Source: Hydrotaea diabolus
Taxonomy: Eukaryota; Arthropoda; Insecta; Diptera; Muscidae
NCBI GenBank assembly: GCA_963513945.1
Contig: OY740716.1
Location: 218,207,157-218,271,156 of the forward strand
Reading direction: 5' to 3'
Length of the DNA stretch: 64,000 nucleotides
The notes under the pieces: model-generated
The model's input: the letters and a program-made list of their open reading frames with translations, nothing else
What the model was told of the DNA's origin: nothing
The model's database searches: none
In this document: one piece after another, positions 35,745 to 46,669 of the stretch
How positions within the stretch are numbered: the first letter of the stretch is position 1
Layout of the letters: each line of letters opens with the position of its first letter
Position numbers and translations under genes: made by a program

Positions 35745-36452
35745 CATTCCTGGTTACTAAACAAGTAAGCGATTGCTCAGCTCGCTAATGAAACGAGTAA
35801 TAGTTACCACACTTATTTTTCCATCAAAAAAATCAAACACGACGAACCCCGCTATAAAACATATATGTTTTTTGATATGAACATATGTGACGCGCAAAAT
35901 AGAAAGGAACCTAAGGGTAAAAACCAGTTTTGTTCAGGAGAGCCATTTTAAAGATTTAAATACGTGTATCTTTCATAAAACGCGCATATCTCTGGGAGGG
36001 AACACTTTTGGGGCATGGGATCGGTCTCATTCGATGCTCAAATGTTGTCCACATCAAAAAAAAGTGAAAATTGATTTTTTTACCCTTAGGTCCCTTTCTC
36101 TATGCGCTGTCACATCGGCGACTTCGTATTGTGTACATCTACACTAGATGGGTCAAGTGAACTAAATTCAAATCAAACTGATAATTGAAAGAAATTTTAC
36201 ACATCCGAAAATGTAGCAATTAAATGATATACAACTTTATATTTCATTAGCTATTTTATAACAATTTGTAATAGTTTATTGTTTGCTTTTGACGGATTCG
36301 CCGATGAACCATATTGTGGTTCAGTTCTCTTAGGTACATACAAAGATAAACAATTTTGTCATATTACTCCCAATTTTATTCAATGATGACAGATTACCAC
36401 GTTTCGAACTAAGTGGGTAACTTAGCTACCTTTAAAGAACACGGCTATTAAT
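35745..36452 (+). mobile_element. Dispersed family F1, longest copy, split by a nested MITE
   Basis: Left end TAGCTGTGTTCATTCCTGGT; right end, inverted, TAGCCGTGTTCTTTAAAGGT. The two ends thus form imperfect terminal inverted repeats of about 35 bases. Internally CGCTAATGAAACGAGTAATA, AATCAAACACGACGAACCCC, GTAGCAATTAAATGATA and TTTGCTTTTGACGGATTCGC match other copies. The MITE at 35886-36114 interrupts it, so F1 is the older insertion. Confidence 0.65.
35886..36114. mobile_element. 229-bp MITE with ~38-bp inverted ends (copy A)
   Basis: Left end TGTGACGCGCAAAATAGAAA, then GGAACCTAAGGGTAAAAA; right end, inverted, TGTGACAGCGCATAGAGAAA, then GGGACCTAAGGGTAAAAA. A TA dinucleotide precedes the left end; the right flank has lost it. 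The same family is at 57904-58353. The 86-codon open frame across it is not a gene. Confidence 0.8.
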
Positions 36453-36589
36453 TGTTGATGTATGTTTAGTAAAAGCCAAATTCCTATGGGTTGTTTCTGT
36501 TCAGTGTATTATTAGTGTTATAAGTAAAGTGTCTGTTTCCTGTTTTCAGAATTACTTTCGTAAGTACAGTTGAGATGGTTTTATTTTAT

Positions 36590-36930
36590 TTCAATTATTA
36601 GGGCAGAAACAATAGCCCTGTTCATTTAGGATAACAACAAATTGTCGAAAGCAGACAATTAAAAACTGGAGATTATAAAAAAATAATCAAAGAATTGTAA
36701 AAAATTAATTAACTGCAACACTTTTTCTTTGTTAAAATGCAAAACTGTAGCAATACGTATTCGCCGATGATAACTCTTTCTGTTCGATTTTTTTTCGTAT
36801 ACGTAACATATGTTTTTTTAAGCAGGGTGTGTCATGTTTGATTTTTTGTTTGAAATATAGGTGTATTTGCTTTAACTCGTTTTTTTAGCAAAGGCAATGT
36901 GAATATATCACAAATTGTATAGAAATTAAA
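36590..36930 (-). repeat. Inverted partial copy of dispersed family F1
   Basis: TAGCCCTGTTCATTTAGGAT at the left, then TCGAAAGCAGACAATTAAAA, TATTCGCCGATGA, and AAGCAGGGTGTGTCATGTTT followed by GATTTTTTGTTTG. The last phrase is the reverse complement of the CAAACATGACACACCCTGC core seen at 31270. Confidence 0.6.
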
Positions 36931-38533
36931 AATCCAATAAAATAATTGTTTGTATATGCAAATGACGTTTTATAAACTTATAGAACTCTAATACAAAGAG
37001 AGCCATATCTTTTGCTAAATGAAAGAGTGGAGAAAATAATACAAGGTTTTAACAGTGGGCAAATAAAAGTCATGTTCCCGCATATGAAATGCAAATGATG
37101 AAATGTTGAGTTATTTACTGTAAGCAATGAGACATTCTAAAGGACCATTTTTAATCTGCATCGTGGATATGTCTTAACTTTCTATTTTTATTCAAAAAAA
37201 TAGAGCAAGCAATTGTTAGGCTGTTTTATTTGGCAAGCTCGTTTTATTTGGCAATTCTGGTAATAATATCAAAAACCTCAAAAAAAATTATTAAACTCTC
37301 CCTAACAAACGAGTTTTGACGCTTCTAAACTATTTTTTAAACTATTTCTTTACCTTTTAAACTATTCATTTACCGTATTTTTAGCTATAAGGCATATTTA
37401 GTTATTTAAATATTGTGTGAATATCTTAGCAAATTGTATGAATAACATTTAGTTTTTGTTTACTCCTTAACATTTGATTCAAAGTTTTCCTTACGAATTA
37501 ACAAAATGTAATAGACCTTAATTGACGGCAGAATTTAAGTATTACAACATTAAACTCTATGATTAACATTTCCGAAAACATAGACTGGATATTACACCCC
37601 TTACGTTCAGTAAATACAAATCAATTCAACTATTTGCATTGTAAGTTTTATGTGAAATCTACACGAAGCAGTTCTATCGAACAATTATAATTAATTCTTG
37701 AAAATAAAACTATTTTGCATTGTATCTACAACTCACAAAATAAATAATACCTTGTGTGATCGTAACCCCTACCACACCTTTCTAGTAATTATAGTAATAA
37801 TACATAATCAAAGAAGAAGAAAACACCTCATAAATAATTACCTTAATCTCTCACGAACAAAATAGTTTTTCTCACGTTTAAATAAACGCAGCAGAGAACA
37901 AAATAAAAAATCATAGTTTATTTTTGTAGTTCAGGTAGTAAAGTGCATTACTATTTTTTTTTTTGAGATGTAATATAATTTGACATAAGGAAAGCAAAAA
38001 AAAAGTATAAATGACAGATGTTCGAGAATGTCTAATAAGTATTTGTGACAGATTAGAAATGAAATACAATTGGAATCGCTAGCGATAACGCTTTTTAATT
38101 GATTACGCTTTTCTTTGTGACACAAAATTACGTGGTTTAAACCATGCAACAACATTCAATTCTTTATTTTTTTTTCAATTTCCAAATACGAGTCATCAAC
38201 CGCTTGTTTTAAAAAAATATATATGTTTAATATATTAGTATTTTGTTAAATAAAACACACGTGTAATGTTGTCAACACATGGTTTGAATTCAGCCTGCTT
38301 AACCAAATCTTAAATATTTCAAGCTCGTAATGTCGGCTACAGTTCGAGTGAAATTCCACTTTTAAAATTTTAAATTCCAACTGACTGATTTAAGAGTGTT
38401 TCCTCGTTAGTCCTTAATGGATGTTTTAAAATTGTTAACACTACGTATATTAATTTACTTGATAAACTAATAGATGTGGTGATACTAATAGATGTGGTGA
38501 TTACGATTAGCCTTATAGATTTTTTCAACTCGT

Positions 38534-38660
38534 TCGGCGACATTACGAGTAAGAGAATAATCTCTTAGCCACATAAAATGTTTGTATAGGTTTTTTCCTC
38601 TCGCAAATGTCGGCGACACTACGAGTAAGAGAATTTTCTCTAAGTCATATAAAATGTTAT
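38534..38660 (+). repeat. 76-bp tandem duplication
   Basis: TCGGCGACATTACGAGTAAG (38534) is repeated as TCGGCGACACTACGAGTAAG (38610). Both are followed by AGAATAATCTCTTAGCCACA or its variant AGAATTTTCTCTAAGTCATA and then TAAAATGTT. Confidence 0.8.
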
Positions 38661-39173
38661 ACTTATTTAACAAACCGCCTTAAATAAATAGGTACCGGTC
38701 ATTTAGTATACAAATTAAAATATACATCCTGATTTTAGAAAAGTTCCCCGTATGTTTCCTAATAGGTTTTATCCAATTAAAAACATTTAATTATACATAA
38801 ATATTTGTGTAGCATTTGCAATATTTTTCCAAATGTGCGCAGTGTAAACATGCATTTCAAAACAAACACTTTTTTGTTATAAAAACTGATGGAAAACATT
38901 TTGGTGAAAAAAAAAACATGTTTATACTCGGAAAATTTGAGTGCACACTTTGCATTCTCCGTATGAAAAAGAAAAACAAGTTGTAAACATTTAAAGTGGA
39001 TGATCTTTGATCAAGATGAAAGTTTCCAAAAAAAAACCGCAAGTTCCGAATTTGTTTGTTTAAAGTCGGTTTACCAAATGTTTACATGACATTGAACACA
39101 TAAATCAAAAATGAACAAAAAAAACATACGCAAGTGAAACAGATTTTCAATGGAAATCCAAAAAAAAAATCTC

Positions 39174-39577
39174 CAGACCTATTTTAAAAAAATTAATAAA
39201 ATCTTTTGTAAAAATTACATTAAGCTTTATGCGTGTTTTGTTTGAAAAGCTAAAAACACCTTTTTTGAAAGTTTTTTTGTTCTCGCTTACTTAAGCTGTT
39301 TTTAATCTCCTTTTTGTGTCTAAAAACGGTTTGGTGTTATAAAGCGCAGAGGTTTTGTAGCTGTCAAACGACAGTGCTGCCAACGGAAATCGAAAAAACC
39401 TTTGCAGACCAATTTTAAGTGTGTCAATAAAATTGTAAAAATTACATTAAAGATTAGCGTGTTTTGTTTTGAGATTTTTTTCTTTTGTGTTTTTTTTCTC
39501 CTTACTGCACCAAAGAGCGGTTCGGTGTTATAAAGCGCACTGTTTTAGTGGCTGTCAAACGACAGTGCTGCCAAATC
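39174..39577 (+). repeat. ~231-bp tandem duplication in kay intron 1
   Basis: CAGACCTATTTTAAAAAAAT (39174) and CAGACCAATTTTAAGTGTGT (39405) start two copies that share GTAAAAATTACATTAA, GCGTGTTTTGTTT, GTTATAAAGCGCA and GCTGTCAAACGACAGTGCTG with CCAA at matching offsets. TGTCAAACGACA within each copy is an imperfect palindrome. Confidence 0.8.
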
Positions 39578-39664
39578 AATTATTATATTTTTTTGGCGTT
39601 TTCTGTGCATTATGGGTTTTTTTTCACAGCTCAATTTTTTTTTATTTTTTTACGTTTTCTGTAA

Positions 39665-40017
39665 AGGCCCATTTAGTCTCGACGGTTGACGGTGGACGGT
39701 TGACGGTAGGCAATCAGCTATTTCAGTTGAGGGTTGCATTTTGCATGTGTTAGAGGGAGATAACTACAGTTTGACGGTTGACGACGGTAGACTTCTGCAG
39801 GTTGCAGAATCAACCGTCAACCGTCGAGACTAAATGGGCCTTTAGTCTCGACGGTTGACGGTTGACGGTAGATTCTGCAACCTGCAGAAGTCTACCGTCG
39901 TCAACCGTCAAACTGTAGTTATCTCCCTCTAACACATGCAAAATGCAACCCCCAACTGAAATAGCTGATTGTCTACCGTCAACCGTCCACCGTCAACCGT
40001 CGAGACTAAATGGGCCT
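39665..40017. mobile_element. Long palindrome made of two head-to-head MITE units, TAA target site
   Basis: Two arms of about 175 bases are near-perfect reverse complements, with two substitutions and one short indel seen. Outer ends read AGGCCCATTTAGTCTCGACG, and each arm also carries GACGGTTGACGG repeats at its inner end. The centre, near 39841, reads AAATGGGCCTTTAGTCTCGA, so the inner end of one unit has lost about eight bases. TAA flanks the whole (39662-39664 and 40018-40020), so the pair was inserted as one piece. A TWA duplication and GGCC-type ends suggest PIF/Harbinger. It lies 370 bases upstream of kay exon 2. Confidence 0.85.
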
Positions 40018-40389
40018 TAAAGCGTGTGTTTTTTTTGACATAGCTCCAGAAAGTGTTGCTATCAGCTATTTTGAATGTTACTAAAAGTAGAAGCACATTA
40101 AATGAAACATTGTTAAAAAAAATGAAAACAGTACGCCAGGAGCTAAATTTCTTGTCAATCTTATGCGCCATTGGTTATTTTTGTACGATCCATCCATGAC
40201 TTCCACAAAACGAAGAAAGTTGAATTTGTTTGTTTCGATAGTTTGAAATAAATTTTATTTGTCACTAAACTAGCGAAATTGTTAGCTCGCCAAATAAAAC
40301 ACGTCTGTTATACATTATATATTTTCTTTTTGATTATTATTCGACATTATTTAATTGATCTCTGTTTTATTTCTCTCTCTTGTCTGCAG

Positions 40390-40786
40390 CTCGTTTCTAT
40401 GGAATGTATGCAAACAGGTGTACCCACATTGACCACTCCCACCCTAACACCCACAACTCTGCGTAGCATAGAGGAGTCCTTTATCCAACTGACAAGTGAG
40501 CCATTGAATGCACCATATCAGGCGGGATTTATACCACCACCATTGGGTTCATACAATGCCACAACGAATAATACGAACAATGCCACAACGATAACAGCCA
40601 CCAGCACGGGCCTGACGGCCAATGCCGCCGCCGCTCTCAACAATGTCTATTTGGGTGATATCAGCGCCGGGGCAAGTTTGCATGACTATGGTAATATCAA
40701 CGATTCGGAAACGGAAGAAAACTCTCAGGAATCATGGAATGACCAGAATTTACATGAAGACAATTCGATGGCTACAACCGATAATT
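40390..40786 (+). CDS. kay: kayak, second coding exon
   Basis: Encodes residues 418-549 plus the first base of codon 550. It is preceded by GTCTGCAG and closed by ATT|GTAAGT (GT at 40787). It begins LVSMECMQTGVP and then TLTTPTLTPTTLRSIEES, matching the fly Fos segment LTTPTLTPTTTRNIE, which carries the proline-directed threonines reported as JNK/ERK phosphorylation sites in Drosophila Fos. The rest is low-complexity (T/N/A-rich) followed by an acidic serine stretch (INDSETEENSQESWNDQ), probably disordered regulatory sequence. The open frame reads back into the intron, but the acceptor and the fly protein place the exon start at 40390. Phase 0 in, phase 1 out. Short kay isoforms described in flies share this exon with other 5' ends, none of which I could locate here. 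Confidence 0.9.
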
Positions 40787-41270
40787 GTAAGTAGCAGACA
40801 CATCACAGACCAGAAGGAATGCAGGCCACACTAAAAAAGTTGATTTGGATTCATTAAAAAATAAACGGCTATCAGTTTTAAATCAAATACGCCTTTAAGA
40901 GAGATCGGTTTAGTGTTCTAACAAAAATATTTTTAACCTTTTAGCCGCTTCCCAGCCAGGAAGATATAATATTAAAGTTCTTAATTTGCTATTTTCGAAA
41001 AAAACGCCTAAACTTTTCCTTTCTTTGAAAATTTTTTAAATAGTTTCATTATTTGTCAGATTTACAATCTCAATTTTTTTTTAAAAAACCACCTTAACCC
41101 TTTCTTTCTGTCAGGACGCTTTAATTAATATTATTATTTGATTAAATGTTATATACTCCCAAATTTTCCATTTCAAATTTTTTTTGAGAAATCGCCTAAA
41201 CTCTTTTTTGCTGTGAAGACTTTTTTTTAATGGTTTCACTAATGTTTCCTTTTTTCCGCTAATATTGCAG
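40787..41270 (+). other. kay intron 2 (484 bp)
   Basis: GTAAGT donor and AATATTGCAG acceptor. It is AT-rich and without features. Confidence 0.85.
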
Positions 41271-42433
41271 CTAGTGCCGCCACTGATACCGCTTCATTTC
41301 AAAATGGTTTGGGTGCATCTAACCTTAACAATTCCAATTCTTCGACTACCAATGACTTCTCCACTGTCAATTTGGCTGCATTGGCCGTGGCCACAGCAGC
41401 CAAAATGTCGAATTCAGCTAATCTTAACTCAAATACCTCATCAAGTGCCACTACAAAGAATGCTACCCCGTCTACCACAACACGTAGGGGCGGTGGCCGA
41501 CGTCCAGCGTCGAATGCCAACATGACTCCGGAAGAGGAAGAGAAACGCCGCATACGCCGAGAACGCAATAAGTTGGCAGCCGCCCGTTGCCGTAAGCGCC
41601 GAGTGGACCAGACGAACGAATTAACCGATGAGGTCACTTTGCTGGAAAAGCGACGTGATGAGTTGGAAAAACAAATAACATCGCTGAACAGTACTAAGCA
41701 GGATTTGGAATTTATACTGGAAGCCCATCGTCCGACATGCCAAATGGCTCCCGATATGCTGTCGGTGAACAACATTAGCGGTCTAATGAACACGTCGGAC
41801 AACGACAACATCACCGGGATGGATACTACGCTGTCGTCGACAGCCAGAAGTAATTCGCCATTGGACTTGAAACCAGTATTGAACGATCAACTATTAGCTC
41901 AAATCAAACCTGAACCATTAGATTCTACATTGGATTCCAATTCGTCGCTTGATGGTCCTCCCTCGCCAAAAAAGATGTTGCTGACTAACAAGAATCCCAT
42001 GGTACCACCGCCCCTCCCCAATGTAGCCACCCTCTCGGCCTCCCTGGCTGCTGCGTCGGCATCCCTGAATACGCCGATAGTAACAACGGCTCCCATAAGC
42101 TTTGGCTCAGTATTCTCACACAATGCGGCATTGCAGACTAGTTTGATGAAGCCCAATTCCAAACAGCGTCCCAATTCATTGCCCAACGTGCCACGTAATT
42201 TGGGCCAAAACCTGGCCCTAAATATGGCGGACAACAAGCCTCCCACGGACATCAATGGCGTGGCCATACAAACGCCCTCCACGGGCATGTTCAATTTCGA
42301 TTCGCTCATGGACGGTGGCACTGGCCTAACACCCGTCTCCGGCCCCCTGGTGCCCACATGTTCTTCACAAAACAAACATCCCTTGGAATTAGTTACACCC
42401 ACTAGTGAACCATCAAAGCTTGTGAGTTTATAA
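41271..42433 (+). CDS. kay: kayak, terminal coding exon with bZIP domain
   Basis: Encodes residues 550-936; phase 1 joins TCT (Ser) across the splice. An S/T/A-rich stretch leads to RRGGGRRP. The bZIP follows: basic region KRRIRRERNKLAAARCRKRR at 641-660, containing the Fos/Jun DNA-contact signature N-x-x-A-A-x-x-C-R, and a leucine zipper with leucines at 667, 674, 681, 688 and 695. HRPTCQM just after the zipper is typical of Fos. Downstream, SNSPLDLKP and an IKPEPLD motif (a likely SUMO site) precede a proline- and serine-rich activation region. The C-terminus (TFNFDSLMDGGTGLTP-like, then HPLEL and EPSKLVSL) is nearly identical to the Drosophila protein. The stop TAA is at 42431-42433. The composition is markedly less AT-rich than the flanks. 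Confidence 0.95.
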
Positions 42434-43600
42434 CAATAATTGCAAATGGAGGAGTAGAACGTCCACGAGAAAAAAAAGAAACCTGTGACATGAGGAGAGA
42501 GTGCAAACGAAGCTGGTCTTAAAAAAAACTTTTTAAAAAAAACCTAATTTATAAGCAAAACTAAATTCTTACGAGATGTTTGAAGAAAGAAAACCCCCAA
42601 TTACTTTTTAAAAGTATATAATTTTTTTAAAGAAAATAAATAATAATTTTTGTATGTTTAAAACTAAATATTATTTCTAAGTATAAAATGTGTATGAAGA
42701 ACGTAAAAACAAAAAGCATAATTAACTATTTTCAAATTGTCATTGTTTTTGGCTAAGAAGAAAAATAGGAGATCTTTTGAAAAATGATTAAAAACTATCC
42801 ATTATTTAGTATTTTAACAACAATTTCCGTTATAACTAAACAAACCCAACACCAACCATCCATCCCCCTCACACAAACTTGCGATAACAGTTTCGCCGTT
42901 CCCTAGGCGAAGAAGCGTTTAAATTGTTACTTATTTCCCGCTATCCAAAAATTGAACGATAACCGAAAGAATTGAAAATGTCATAATTTCAAAGAAATTT
43001 CACTTAAGCGTGAGAGTTGGCAAAGACATTTCTTTCCCGTCTGGAGAAAATCCTATGCGTTTCAATAAGTTTTTATTTCCGTATCTTCAATTCTTTTTTC
43101 AAATAATGTATTATTATTTTTAATTATTTTACTATAATAATAAAACGCAAACGATTATATTTTCATAAAACGATTACTTTTTTTTATTACACACACGAGA
43201 AAAGAAACAACCAAACCGTTTTTGTATAAGTTTTAAAACGATTTTTTGCTTAATCATTTATTTTTTTATTATTATTATTATCATTGCTGTTATTATTGTT
43301 CCATTATTATTTTTGTATGCGATTTCTTTAATTATTATTTTTTTTACTCTATGTGCAATTATTTAAAACAAAAAGAAAAATTATATTTATTTTTTTTAAT
43401 AAAAAAGGAAAACAAACAAGAAAAACGAAACTAAAAAATAAATAAACATAAAACGTTGAATTAATAGGAGGAAAACTAAAGTAAAAATTAAAAACTTAAG
43501 GGGCGAGTCGTGCAAAGGCAAAGTTTATAAAGAAAGAAAATAAAAAAGTATTTAAAATATGTTTCTAAAAATTTGAAAAATTTCTAAAATAAATCGTCAC
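42434..43600 (+). other. Probable kay 3' UTR
   Basis: AT-rich sequence following the kay stop. AATAAA occurs at 42635, 43139 and 43441, any of which could serve polyadenylation. Several ATTTA/TTATTTAT stretches could act as instability elements, as is usual for Fos mRNAs. A small perfect stem TTCGCC..GGCGAA lies at 42892-42911 in a pocket of lower AT. The real 3' end cannot be read from sequence alone. Confidence 0.5.
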
Positions 43601-43602
43601 TG

Positions 43603-43880
43603 TTTCACTTAAATATTTTCGAACTGCTCTGATATGAAATAAAGTCGAATAAAGTCATGTTATTTTGGTCCTATCGCCACTTTTACATGTAACTATTTTG
43701 GAACGGATCTGATGTAAAATGAAGTCGTTCTCATGTAATTGTGGTCCTATCGCCACTTTTACACTAAACTATTTTCGAACTGCTCTGATGTGAAATAAAG
43801 TCGTCATTATGATATTTTGGTCCAATCGCTACTTTCACACTTAATATTTTTTGAACTGCTCTGATGTGATTTCAAAGGTT
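43603..43880 (+). repeat. 76-80-bp tandem repeat, about 3.5 units
   Basis: GAACTGCTCTGATATGAAAT at 43621, GAACGGATCTGATGTAAAAT at 43701, GAACTGCTCTGATGTGAAAT at 43777 and GAACTGCTCTGATGTGATTT at 43853. TTTGGTCCTATCGCCACTTT or a close variant lies between units. It sits 1.2 kb past the kay stop. Confidence 0.85.
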
Positions 43881-46071
43881 TACTCGTTTTATCTTGAACT
43901 TTGTCTCTGGTAACTTTCACATTTACATAGCTGTAGAAAATAAAAACGATATAGTCAAATTTGTAAAATGGCTTTTGGACCAAAGTAGCACCTAAGCCAC
44001 GAGCAGTGGGTCTTTTAAACCCTACTTAACTAGTTGATAATTGTTATAGAGAATTTAAATATTTCAAAAGTCTACAACTAAATAAAGACAAAACTTTTCT
44101 AGAACTAAAGGATTATAAAAAAAGTTATTTTTTAAAAAAATAGTCGATGCCATCAGGTTTTGAATAATTCAAATATTGCAGTAGATTTGTAACAAAAAAA
44201 AGGATTTTCCTAACGACCTAACATTTATACAAAAAACGTTGCTGCATTCACGATTATCAAAAATCTTCTTTATTTAAAATGACTTAACATTTATACACAA
44301 AACGTTGCTGCATTCATGAGTATTAAAAATCTTCTTTATTTAAACTATTTTATACCATGAGGTTTTGAAATTTGGAACATATCAATTCCGAGAAATTCAA
44401 GCTCAGTCTTATTCTAAAATAAGAAATAAAAATATTGGCCTTCATTTTCTACATTTAATACTTTGATTTTTGTAACTGATATTAGTGGTGTTTTTTACGA
44501 AGTTCCTATAACTAAGAATGGATAGCAAAAAGCAACAGATAAGCCATTTCATAAAAAAATACAAATTTGAAACGCCTTGCAGTGATTGGGCACTGCAAAA
44601 CAAAATTCAAAAAATAATGTTAAGTACAACAAATTATTTTTTTTTAAATTCTTATTAAGCAGACAACTATTGCAAGAAGTTTTCTATATGCATAAAACAA
44701 AACTACTATAATTGGTTTTCCGTTTTTCTAACAAATAACTTATCTCTTGCGGTTTTGCATTCTGTCTTAGCCTTAGTCAAGGCGTCGTAAAAACTTCAAT
44801 ATTTTTAAAAAACGTTAACGTAAAATAGAAAATTAGGTGTTAGTTTTTTTCGACCTGTTATAAACAATTTTTTTTTTGTTTTTATTCAAGCTTCAGGTCA
44901 ATAAAAGCTTGAAAAAAAATAAAAAGAGTTTGCTAAATAGAAAAAATAGTAATGATTCGTGCTATTTGATGATTCTTTCCATTAGATATCGCAAGCTTAA
45001 GCTATTTTTCAAAGTCAACTTATTTTTGAGATTTTACACTAACACTTGTCGAACTTTTAACTTGATATACTGAGCAGAACTTTGTCCTTATCCGACAATA
45101 AATGTTGAAATTAATCGAAATACTATTCGACAAAAAAAACTTGAGAAATGGCTGTAGTTAATCACATGTTCAAAACAGGCTAAACAAATATTACAAAAGA
45201 GATAAATTAAAAGAAATATTTATGTTGGAAAATATATATCTGTTTATATTAAAAATAAGTGTTCAGCACAGGAAACATCACAAGTAATCGAAGTTGAATA
45301 ATCAATCGGGTTGTGTTCGTCTTATTTTTGAGTGTTATATTTTTACTTTAACCAAGTGCTATTGAAATTATTTCGGAAATCTTGTAGAAATTGCTAATTC
45401 TGAGCGCTAGATTAGAATAAAAGAGCTGTTCAAGATCATTTGAATGGTCATTCAAGACATTTGCCTTTTTTTCAAGACATTTTGTGTAGTGAAAACGCGA
45501 CTAACAGTGTCGTTCAGTGCAGATGAATCAATGCATTCGTACATGCTGTCGAGTCTCACCGTTTTTTTTTTTGAAAGGTCATTTAAATGGTTTTGCTTTG
45601 CTCTTTAATTAGAAGACAAGTCATTCTACTAAAGCGACGTGTGTCGAGAGCTTATATTCAAAAATGGCTATCTACAAAAACACAATTTTCAGGAGAGCGA
45701 AAAAACTGTTTTATGCGCAAATTAGCAACAATTTTGATGAACTCATCTTCTTCAAATTTAACAGGATATTTGAAACATTCTAAATAAGCTTGAAATAAAA
45801 GGAAAATTCTCTAGCGACTTCAAAAGTTTGCAGAAGCGGTTATACAACTCTTCAGATGTCTATAATAAATACATTGATCAAGAATAAACGGGTAATAAAA
45901 TTCCCCCGATATTCCTTTTTTCTCGCCACTATAACAGAGTGCTACAAAAAGGAAGAAGTTGAAATGTCTGGCAAGGGGTACCTTTTTCTTGTAGTAGGTC
46001 TTGTCGAGTACAACAAAAATCGTTATGAGAAATTTCACAAACACGACCAACTACTTTTGCCCACTTATAAG
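43881..46071. other. Non-coding DNA 3' of kay
   Basis: A 66-bp tandem duplication at 44215-44346 is the only structure found. Open frames near 44876-45073 and 45587-46074 are short, AT-rich and unrecognised. Confidence 0.5.
44215..44346 (+). repeat. 66-bp tandem duplication
   Basis: GACCTAACATTTATACAAAA (44215) and GACTTAACATTTATACACAA (44281) start two copies sharing AACGTTGCTGCATTCA and AAAAATCTTCTTTATTTAAA. Confidence 0.9.
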
Positions 46072-46073
46072 TA

Positions 46074-46669
46074 AGGGGTGTTTTTTATTGGGGTATAGAA
46101 CTTTAAGTTGGCATCACTTTTTTAACTGGCGGCCATTTTGTCAGCTGTCAAGTGATTAATATTTAGTTTGGTTTGCCATTTCATCATGAACAGGTTGACA
46201 AAAGAACAACGCTTGCAAATCGTGCAAATTTATTTCGAAAGTGATGGTTCAGTTCGCGAAGTTCACCGCAAGCTCCGTCCATTTTATGGTCGACATAATC
46301 GTCCATCAGAGCAATTAATTCGGTTAACCATGGATCGGTTAACATGGATCATTGGATTATTTTCTTTGGGGATATGTGAAGTCGCTCGTCTACGCCAACA
46401 AACCAGAAACACGTTAGGGGACTTGGAAGCCAACATTCGTGGCGTTATTGCCAACATACGGCCCCATATGCTCGAAAAAGTGGTTGAAAATTGGACCTGT
46501 AGAATTGGCTTTATTCGAGCCAGCCGCGGCGGCCACATGCCCGAAATCATATTTAAACATTAATGGCATAAAATTATCCTTCCAATAAAGCCAAATTGAT
46601 GGACATTAAAACGATTTTCTTGTGTTTTATTTCAATTCGAAGTTCTATACCTCAATAAAAAACACCCTT
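46074..46669 (+). mobile_element. Internally deleted Tc1/mariner-superfamily transposon
   Basis: Terminal inverted repeats AGGGGTGTTTTTTATTGGGG and (inverted) AAGGGTGTTTTTTATTGAGG, both continuing TATAGAACTT. TA is duplicated on both sides (46072-46073, 46670-46671). The 596-bp element carries only the two ends of a transposase gene and is thus a deletion derivative of a roughly 1.2-1.3-kb autonomous element of the type common in insects. The full-length relatives would supply transposase in trans. Confidence 0.88.
46186..46563 (+). CDS. Open chimeric remnant of a transposase (125 aa)
   Basis: The ATG at 46186 is in the normal position for this transposase family. Residues about 1-46 (MNRLTKEQRLQIVQIYFESD, then SVREVHRKLRPFYGRHNRPS and EQLIRLTMDR) are the N-terminal helix-turn-helix region. 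After a junction marked by a near-repeat (GGTTAACCATGGATCGGTTA, then ACATGGATC), about 28 codons read the DYFLWGYVK catalytic block in a shifted frame. The frame then returns to the genuine C-terminus (LGDLEANIRGVIANIRPHML to GHMPEIIFKH). The first two catalytic acidic blocks are deleted and the third is scrambled, so it cannot transpose. It could at most bind DNA. Expression is unknown. Confidence 0.7.
   Translation: MNRLTKEQRLQIVQIYFESDGSVREVHRKLRPFYGRHNRPSEQLIRLTMDRLTWIIGLFSLGICEVARLRQQTRNTLGDLEANIRGVIANIRPHMLEKVVENWTCRIGFIRASRGGHMPEIIFKH

Larger units (their letters stand above)
30163..40389 (+). other. kay intron 1 (10.2 kb)
   Basis: Runs from the GTAGTT donor to a TCTCTCTCTTGTCTGCAG acceptor with a good pyrimidine tract. 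It holds a TTA-flanked MITE (30621), F1 fragments (31180, 31870, 35745, 36590), a nested MITE (35886), local duplications (32267, 38534, 39174) and a long palindrome (39665). All open frames are under 100 codons. The intronic phosphatase gene fig that I recall inside Drosophila kay is not seen. No alternative first exon could be identified by eye. Confidence 0.7.

Noticed and set aside
39469..40171. Open frames containing HLVSTVDGGRLTV on both strands
   Set aside because: The shared peptide is only the translation of the palindromic MITE ends.
40279..40389. N-terminal extension of the second kay exon in the open frame
   Set aside because: The pyrimidine tract and CAG acceptor at 40389, and the match to the fly protein beginning just after it, show this part is intron.
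41299..42402. Long minus-strand frames opposite the last kay exon
   Set aside because: Shadows of the kay coding sequence; no independent motif.
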